Assembly: GCA_937893835.1 (NCBI GenBank)
Contig: CALCSS010000126.1
Span: 1-20,910, forward strand
Origin: an uncultured Fidelibacterota bacterium
GTDB lineage: Bacteria > Fidelibacterota > Marinisomatia > Marinisomatales > UBA1611
Length of the DNA stretch: 20,910 nt
Direction: 5' to 3'
Part shown: in pieces, positions 14,942 through 20,910 of the stretch
How the letters are laid out: each line of letters begins with the position of its first letter
How positions within the stretch are numbered: the stretch's first letter is position 1
Translations under genes and position numbers: made by a program
The notes under the pieces: generated by a model
The model's database searches: none
Seen by the model: only the letters and a program-made list of their open reading frames with translations
Told to the model about the DNA's origin: nothing

Positions 14942-17920
14942 TTGAACTCAAAGAATTGGTCAGCAGCGTTGGTCTGTCTAGCACTTGTGCTGCAGCCACT
15001 CTTTTCTGGCACGACAGGTAAGATATCCGGTCGCGTTACGAGCAAGGCCACTGGTGATCCACTCATTGGTGCGAATGTCATGGTGGTTGGAACGCCTCTT
15101 GGTGCCGCGACAGATACCGAGGGAAACTATTACATCCTTCAGGTACCTCCTGGGTCATATGATGTCAAATTCACCATGATCGGTCATCAGACCACTATCA
15201 TGAATGATGTACGTATCAGGGTAGACCTCACTACAACCCTTGATGGTCAACTTGGTGAGAGTGTAGTTGGACTGGAGGAGGTCGTCGTACAGGCAGAGCG
15301 GCCAATGATACAGACCGATGTAACCTACTCACAGGCGAACATAAGTAGCGAAGAGGTAGAGATGCTACCGGTAGAGGAGTTCGAGGATGTGCTGTCGCTC
15401 CAGGCAGGTGTTGTGACAACCGGTGGAGAGATCCATGTTCGAGGCGGAAGAGGCGGCGAGATATCATATATGGTCGATGGCATCACTGTCACTGATCCAT
15501 ACAACTCTGGAATAGCGGTCGAGATCGAGAATAATTCGATTCAAGAACTTCAGTTCATCAGTGGTACCTTCAATGCTGAATATGGTCAGGCAATGTCCGG
15601 GATCGTTAATATTGTCACCAAGGATGGAGACTACGAGAATTACTCAGGCAGTTGGTCCACCAGCATTGGTGACTATTACATAGCCAAGGACCCCGTCTTT
15701 CCAAAGGTGGATCAGAGCAATTGGGATAACATAGCAGACCTAAAGGCAAATATCGAGGGTCCGATCCTCCCTGGCAAGTTATCTTTCTTTGCCTCAGGCC
15801 GGAAAAAGAGGAATAGCGGATATCTATTTGGTGAAAGGGTCTTTTCTCCAAACTCCTATTCATGGTCTGATGAGCAGAACATGTTCCTCATCGATCCTGA
15901 TGTAGGACTCGGTGATGGCTCGGTGCCTGTGGATAGTCTGTGGTCACCATTATACTATCAAGATAGCCTCAGGTCGTTGATCGATAGTAAGAGAGAAGAA
16001 GGGGATTTTGCATGGGAGGCGATGAACTGGAGCGAGCAGACCACCTACCAGGCCAAGTTCTCCTGGAGAGTGACCCCTAAAATAAAATTTGCATATAACC
16101 GCATGTTCAGCGATACTAGATCACAGAGCTACTCCCATGCCTATCGTTGGAACCCTGATGGTAGGCCCTTTTCATTCAATACGCGGGTGGGGGATATCAT
16201 ACGTGTGGACATATCATTGAATCAATCAACCTTCGCAAATGTGATGGTCTCCAATGCTGTCAACCACTATAGGACCCACCTAAGTGATGACCCAAAGTAT
16301 CATACGAAGATCGATAACATTGACTATGATGATGACTGGGGTGTTGGCATGCTCGATACCATCCTCTACGATACTGATCCAAGGATCGATGACTATGCCA
16401 CTGGCAACAATTTTGAGGTGGGTGGAAATTATATGGACATCTATAATCGTAAGTCAAATGTACAAACCACCAAGGCTGAGCTTACAAGTCAGGTCAATGC
16501 TGTTCATCAGGTCAAGATGGGGACCGAGTATAGGACAACAGAGATCACCTACAATGATATCACAGTGTTACAGGCACAATACACAGGGTATATGCCCGTG
16601 GTCCTAGAGCCTGAGGACAATACGATACACGACTCCTTTCAGTCAATGATGGACCCCTTTACTGGGGATCCACTTGTTGGTCGTAATCCGTTTGAGTTCT
16701 CGGCATACGTCCAGGATAAGATGGAGGCGGATGACATGGTGGTGAATATCGGCGCCCGCTATGATTATTTTGATTCTCAGTTTTGGGTCCTAAATGACCC
16801 TGAGGATCCGAACTACCTCTCGCCTTTGAAACCGATCAATAAGTGGGAAGATAGTGATGGAGACGGTGAGATATCAGACGACGAGATGAACTATCAAAAT
16901 CTTAGGTCTGATGAGGATAGATTGGCCTCGAATGCAAATGGGGACCCTTGGTATAGAAAGGCAGACCCCAAGACCCAGATCAGCCCCAGATTCGCCCTTG
17001 CATTTCCGATCACTGACAAAGGGTATCTACATTTCTCCTATGGCCATTTTTTCCAGAACCCCAGTTTTAGCTATATCTATGACAACCCAGAGTTTGAGGT
17101 GCCTGCGGCCTCAGGCGTCAACTCCACCATGGGCAATGCGAATATGGAACCTCAGCGCACGACCCAGTACGAGGTTGGGTTCTCACAACAATTTGGTAGG
17201 GACATTGGCCTGGAGATCACGGGATACTACAAGGACATAAGAAATCTAAATTCTACTGAGATCAAGAATTCATTCATCGCCGGTGATCGCTATGGAATGT
17301 ATGTCAATAAGGACCACGCCAACTCAAAAGGTCTAACGGTCGCCTTGTCCAAGCGCTCAAGTCGAAAATTTTCTGGTAATCTTGACTATACCTATTCGAT
17401 CTCTGAGGGAAATGCCTCTGACCCAACGGCCGCGTTCTATGACGAACAGTCTGACATTGAACCTGAGAAGATGTTGGTGCCACTTGATTGGGACCAGCGT
17501 CACACCATCAACGGAACAGCGACCTATCACTTGACCAAGTCAGCAGGGACGAGCCTCGTTGTCAGTTATGGCAGCGGCTTTCCTTATACCACGACCAATG
17601 CCGATGGTCAGCGGACATCATTTGAGAACAATGGTCGTAAACCAGCGACCTATAATGTTGACATGAGAGCCTTCTATAATTTTTCTCTGTTTGAATCGAT
17701 CCAGGTATCGGCTCATATTAATATCTACAATCTCTTTGACATACGCAATGAAGAGACGGTCTATGGTGATACCGGGAGATCGTCCTACTCACTGATACCA
17801 ACCTATACACCTCAGTACAGTGGGCCCATGTTGAATACATTGGACGAGTTCTTGGTGGTGCCCTCCTATTATTCAGCACCACGGCAGATCAAGGTAGGCC
17901 TGTCACTATCATTAAAATAG
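14942..17920 (+). CDS. TonB-dependent receptor, SusC/CarboxypepD-regulatory-like type
   Basis: A 992-residue outer-membrane receptor starting with TTG; the signal peptide NWSAALVCLALVLQPLFSG right after the start supports it, though no ribosome site is seen. Order of parts: a carboxypeptidase regulatory-like beta sandwich (about 27-110; GKISGRVTSKATGDPLIGAN, TDTEGNYYILQVPPGSY), a plug domain (about 115-235; EVVVQAERP, VRGGRGGEISYMVDGITVTD, EYGQAMSGIVNIVTKDG), then a 22-stranded-type barrel rich in aromatic and polar strands, closing with RQIKVGLSLSLK. An extracellular-loop candidate contains a textbook 12-residue EF-hand-like loop (637-648, DSDGDGEISDDE). The receptor takes up an unknown ligand with TonB energy, or serves in surface assembly. 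It lies in an operon between two secreted proteins; the next ATG is 1 base after its TAG. No SusD-like lipoprotein is seen next to it. Confidence 0.92.
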   Translation: MNSKNWSAALVCLALVLQPLFSGTTGKISGRVTSKATGDPLIGANVMVVGTPLGAATDTEGNYYILQVPPGSYDVKFTMIGHQTTIMNDVRIRVDLTTTLDGQLGESVVGLEEVVVQAERPMIQTDVTYSQANISSEEVEMLPVEEFEDVLSLQAGVVTTGGEIHVRGGRGGEISYMVDGITVTDPYNSGIAVEIENNSIQELQFISGTFNAEYGQAMSGIVNIVTKDGDYENYSGSWSTSIGDYYIAKDPVFPKVDQSNWDNIADLKANIEGPILPGKLSFFASGRKKRNSGYLFGERVFSPNSYSWSDEQNMFLIDPDVGLGDGSVPVDSLWSPLYYQDSLRSLIDSKREEGDFAWEAMNWSEQTTYQAKFSWRVTPKIKFAYNRMFSDTRSQSYSHAYRWNPDGRPFSFNTRVGDIIRVDISLNQSTFANVMVSNAVNHYRTHLSDDPKYHTKIDNIDYDDDWGVGMLDTILYDTDPRIDDYATGNNFEVGGNYMDIYNRKSNVQTTKAELTSQVNAVHQVKMGTEYRTTEITYNDITVLQAQYTGYMPVVLEPEDNTIHDSFQSMMDPFTGDPLVGRNPFEFSAYVQDKMEADDMVVNIGARYDYFDSQFWVLNDPEDPNYLSPLKPINKWEDSDGDGEISDDEMNYQNLRSDEDRLASNANGDPWYRKADPKTQISPRFALAFPITDKGYLHFSYGHFFQNPSFSYIYDNPEFEVPAASGVNSTMGNANMEPQRTTQYEVGFSQQFGRDIGLEITGYYKDIRNLNSTEIKNSFIAGDRYGMYVNKDHANSKGLTVALSKRSSRKFSGNLDYTYSISEGNASDPTAAFYDEQSDIEPEKMLVPLDWDQRHTINGTATYHLTKSAGTSLVVSYGSGFPYTTTNADGQRTSFENNGRKPATYNVDMRAFYNFSLFESIQVSAHINIYNLFDIRNEETVYGDTGRSSYSLIPTYTPQYSGPMLNTLDEFLVVPSYYSAPRQIKVGLSLSLK

Positions 17921-17921
17921 A

Positions 17922-20910
17922 ATGATGAAAAAACTATTACCAATACTGATCTCTCTACTATCACTTTCATGGTTATCATCGGGTGATCACCCCAGTAAGA
18001 GATCCTTCGATCGTGAGGCACATGCTGCAAAGATCATGGGAAGAGAAGATAGAAAATATGGTGACCACTCAGGCAATCGCGTGCTATGTAGATTCTACAA
18101 CCATGGTTCGATAGGAGACCAGAGCAGTAGCTTCTCTGGTGTGTATCCCATCGGCTCCGGGCACTCATACATTTGGGAATTCTCACCGGTCATTGCCGCA
18201 AGTGTCTTGGACACAAACGGATTTAGAAAGCACATCGTATCTGATGGGATCAGCGGACTGTCGGACGCATCACCAGAGGGGACTCCTTGGAGTTTTGAGC
18301 CTCTGTCTGGATATGCAGATCCAAATCAAGAAAATCTAGCAATGAGTGACAATGAATCCTCCTGGCCAAGTTCTTGGCCCAATAGGCCCGAGGACTGGGA
18401 CGGAGAGTGGAACGGTCAGTATGGACAGTATGTCAGGGCTGATCAGGAGTCATATTTTGTGGTGGATGATTATTACAATAGTGAGTTCGAGTTTTGGCCG
18501 GATGAGGATGACCGACCCCAATCTTCCATAGAATCGCCTGATGATCATCGACGAGGTCTCGGAATAAAGATGGAGGCCCGTGGGTACCAGTGGAATCACC
18601 CTGCTGCCGAGGATATTATAATCGTGACATATTGGATCACCAATGTGGGGTCCAATGTGCTGGACAGTGTTGTATTTGGAATGTATGGCGATGCAGATGT
18701 AGGTGGTGCATCAAGTTTTAGTGATGATGATGCATGGTTTGACACGGAGAATGACATGGTCTATCAGTGGGACCATGACAATTGGAGCACCTCTTACGGA
18801 GGATTTCGTCCTGCTTATTTTGGCTGGAGCTTCTTGGAGTCTCCGGGTAACCCTCACGATGGGATAGACAATGATGAGGATGGGATGATCGATGAGAGTC
18901 AGTTTGATGGCATAGACAATGATGGGGACTGGGACCCCGAGCGTGATGACATCGGGGCAGATGGTCTTGCAGAGTTTCATATCAATTACACAGGCCCAGA
19001 TGATGACGGTACCGAGGGGAATGGTATCCCTGATCTGGGCGAGCCAAATTTTGAGATCACTGACAATGATGAGTCCGATCAGATCGGCCTAACAAGTTTT
19101 TATTCGGCGCCTTACCCAAGTGTCTATCCATCAAACGATGAGGTGATGTGGGGTCAACTCTCTCCTGGTGTCTTTCAGGTACCCCAGCAGAATGTGGATC
19201 AGACATTTCTATATGGTTCAGGCTACATATCACTACAGCCCGGGGAACAGAAAAAATTTGCGATCGCCATGGTATATGGTGAGAACATGGCAGACATCCT
19301 GAGGAACACTGCGACAATGCAGAACATATATGACAATGACTATAGCTTTGCGAAACCACCATTGAAGCCCACAATGACAGCAGTGCCAGGGGATAATAAG
19401 GTAACCCTTTACTGGAACAGTTTCTCTGAGAAGTCGATGGACCCGATCTATGGTAAGGACTTTGAGGGGTATAGGGTCTACAGAAGCACAGACCCTGGTT
19501 TCATTGATGCCTATACCATCACGGATGCCTATGGAAATATTACCTTCAAGGAGCCACTGGCCATCTTTGATCTGGATGATGGTCTCAGGGGACCACATCC
19601 CATTGGTTACAATGGGGTCCAGTTTGACATGGGAGAGGATTCGGGTCTTGAATACATCTATGTTGATTCAAACAATGTCATAAATGGACAGACCTATTAC
19701 TATTCGGTCACGGCATATGATAAGGGCTACGATCTGGATTTTTTTGAGAATGGATATTCACCAAGTGAGAATTTGCAGCCCATCGCACCAAGCGAGTGTT
19801 CTGTCACTCTTGACCTGGACTATAAGGGCAATGTTGTGAATCTGAGCGAGAACGCAGCGATAGTGGTCCCTAATTCTGAGGCACTGGGCTATACACCTCC
19901 AAATATGACTCAAGAGGGAGAGGAATTCGTGAAGCACGTATCTGGCTATGGATCTGGGATCATTACGGTTGACGTGATAGACCCATTCGCGATCAGTGAC
20001 AACAAGGAATACCACGTTGTCTTTGATACACTGGATAATGCCGATGAACTTGCGTTCAGTATCAGAGATCAAGAGCTCATCATTGAGACACTGACCATCA
20101 ACGCTGACAGCAGTGCCATTGCCTCTCATGATCATATTGATGCGAAGATGGTGGTGACCTCATCCTTGGACAATGACAGCACTGTCTATGACACGACATA
20201 CCCTGTGATCGTCACCGATGTGGCAGGAGATGTGACATATGAATATGGAATTGACTATTATGTCATACCCGAGAATGGAACCTTCTTCATCTCAAATTCC
20301 GATCTCATATCAGCAGGAGAGATTGCAGTGAGCTATCGCTACTTTCATCTTGACCACCTGCAGACAATGAACGGTGAGACAGATAATCCGATTTTCGATG
20401 GGATGAGGGTAGTTGTGAAGGACAGGGAATATGATCTGAATGAGGATTCGACAAGGTGGACCATCGGTGATTGCAACTACAGTGTCATTGCCATGAGCGT
20501 ATCCAGGTTCTATCCTGCAGACTTCGAGTTGCAATTTGAAGGTGATCTTGGAGACTCCGTCACTGTTGATCCCTATGGCACCATAGTCCCGTTCAGGGTA
20601 AAGAATGTGACGCATGATGATGTACCGCCCTTTCGAATATCTGATTTCAATCAGGATGGGGACTGGGACCGTGATGAGTCAATTTCCATTCGCCCCTATG
20701 CCGCGGTTGCTGATGGACCACTCATCTCAATACGATTTGGTCAAGACTCCTTGGCCATCACAGATACAACGATCTACGATACCCTCTACACGGGATCTGA
20801 TACCATATACACTGATACTACGCTGTATGATACGACAAGACTTCCGGTCATTGACCCCAAAGCAGGAGATATATTCCACATTGAGATCGATCGCCCGTTC
20901 TCCATGGAAG
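17922..20910 (+). CDS. Very large secreted FN3-containing protein, 3' end outside window (partial)
   Basis: The frame opens with two adjacent ATGs (17922, 17925) directly after the receptor stop and stays open to the window end, giving at least 996 residues. A signal peptide (KKLLPILISLLSLSWLSSG) is followed by a beta-rich region with WNHPAAEDIIIVTYWITN and many Asp, Gly, Trp and Tyr. An Asp-rich, thrombospondin-type-3-like stretch (about 312-385; DGIDNDEDGMIDES, DGIDNDGDWDPERDD) suggests calcium binding. An FN3 domain follows (LKPTMTAVPGDNKVTLYWN, DFEGYRVYRSTDPGF, INGQTYYYSVTAYDKGYD). Near the end are another calcium-like DFNQDGDWDRDES and a Thr/Asp/Tyr-rich tract. It shares the FN3 block with the minus-strand protein at 9506-12691. 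Probably secreted or surface-exposed and cotranscribed with the receptor. A C-terminal sorting domain would be expected beyond the window. Confidence 0.8.
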   Translation, partial: MMKKLLPILISLLSLSWLSSGDHPSKRSFDREAHAAKIMGREDRKYGDHSGNRVLCRFYNHGSIGDQSSSFSGVYPIGSGHSYIWEFSPVIAASVLDTNGFRKHIVSDGISGLSDASPEGTPWSFEPLSGYADPNQENLAMSDNESSWPSSWPNRPEDWDGEWNGQYGQYVRADQESYFVVDDYYNSEFEFWPDEDDRPQSSIESPDDHRRGLGIKMEARGYQWNHPAAEDIIIVTYWITNVGSNVLDSVVFGMYGDADVGGASSFSDDDAWFDTENDMVYQWDHDNWSTSYGGFRPAYFGWSFLESPGNPHDGIDNDEDGMIDESQFDGIDNDGDWDPERDDIGADGLAEFHINYTGPDDDGTEGNGIPDLGEPNFEITDNDESDQIGLTSFYSAPYPSVYPSNDEVMWGQLSPGVFQVPQQNVDQTFLYGSGYISLQPGEQKKFAIAMVYGENMADILRNTATMQNIYDNDYSFAKPPLKPTMTAVPGDNKVTLYWNSFSEKSMDPIYGKDFEGYRVYRSTDPGFIDAYTITDAYGNITFKEPLAIFDLDDGLRGPHPIGYNGVQFDMGEDSGLEYIYVDSNNVINGQTYYYSVTAYDKGYDLDFFENGYSPSENLQPIAPSECSVTLDLDYKGNVVNLSENAAIVVPNSEALGYTPPNMTQEGEEFVKHVSGYGSGIITVDVIDPFAISDNKEYHVVFDTLDNADELAFSIRDQELIIETLTINADSSAIASHDHIDAKMVVTSSLDNDSTVYDTTYPVIVTDVAGDVTYEYGIDYYVIPENGTFFISNSDLISAGEIAVSYRYFHLDHLQTMNGETDNPIFDGMRVVVKDREYDLNEDSTRWTIGDCNYSVIAMSVSRFYPADFELQFEGDLGDSVTVDPYGTIVPFRVKNVTHDDVPPFRISDFNQDGDWDRDESISIRPYAAVADGPLISIRFGQDSLAITDTTIYDTLYTGSDTIYTDTTLYDTTRLPVIDPKAGDIFHIEIDRPFSME

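Noticed and set aside
19233..19598. Minus-strand open frame inside the giant secreted protein
   Set aside because: The plus-strand frame is continuous and carries an FN3 domain here; the antisense peptide shows no family features.
20757..20844. Short GATAC-containing DNA repeats as a regulatory or CRISPR-like array
   Set aside because: The units are irregular, in coding frame, and explained by a Thr/Asp/Tyr-rich protein linker.

Overview
The window looks like a chromosomal piece of a free-living Gram-negative bacterium of the Fibrobacterota-Chlorobiota-Bacteroidota sphere, or of a candidate phylum such as Marinimicrobia (SAR406), Ignavibacteria or KSB1. The placement is an inference. It rests on a SusC-like TonB-dependent receptor with an N-terminal carboxypeptidase-regulatory-like domain, large secreted beta-rich proteins, a C-terminal sorting/FlgD-like domain with the PNPFNPETNI motif, a planctomycete/Bacteroidetes-type sugar oxidoreductase cluster, few strong Shine-Dalgarno sites and several TTG starts. 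There are no rRNA, tRNA, CRISPR or IS elements. Gene density is very high and no gene-free gap exceeds about 170 bases.

Layout. (1) Positions 1-4200, plus strand, are a compact sugar-catabolism operon: the tail of a probable Gfo/Idh/MocA oxidoreductase, a NupG-like MFS permease, a full Gfo/Idh/MocA oxidoreductase, a DUF1080 (3-keto-glycoside hydrolase type) lipoprotein and a Tat-exported TIM-barrel sugar isomerase/epimerase. (2) Positions 4367-7574, plus strand, hold htpG, yaaA and a small exported NTF2-like protein in a likely stress operon. (3) Positions 7053-9423 are a tandemly duplicated two-gene module. Each copy has an exported NTF2-like protein on the plus strand and, tail to tail on the minus strand, an exported TlpA/thioredoxin-like protein. 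(4) Positions 9506-20910 are a cell-surface/secretion cluster: a large secreted protein on the minus strand, diverging from a secreted FN3/jelly-roll protein, a TonB-dependent receptor and a second very large secreted protein that runs off the window end.

The main discovery is in region 3. Both TlpA-like genes contain an in-frame TGA at exactly the first active-site cysteine (WTTW-TGA-PxC), at codon 59 in both. Each reads through without a gap into a conserved thioredoxin fold. Just downstream of both TGAs lies the same small hairpin, with a 5-nt AG-starting loop beginning 17 nt after the UGA, which fits bacterial SECIS geometry. The only two stem bases that differ between copies are partners of each other (G-C in one, U-A in the other), a compensatory change. 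TGA is an ordinary stop for other genes here, so genome-wide reassignment is unlikely. I therefore annotate both as selenocysteine (UxxC) redoxins. A conventional gene caller would truncate both to about 126 residues, without the signal peptide or active site.

How the parts may work together (inference): the sugar operon oxidises and cleaves glycosides partly in the periplasm. The htpG-yaaA-NTF2 run suggests proteotoxic/oxidative stress. The duplicated selenoredoxin/NTF2-like module would supply periplasmic thiol-disulfide or peroxide chemistry. The receptor and giant secreted proteins probably handle extracellular substrate or adhesion.
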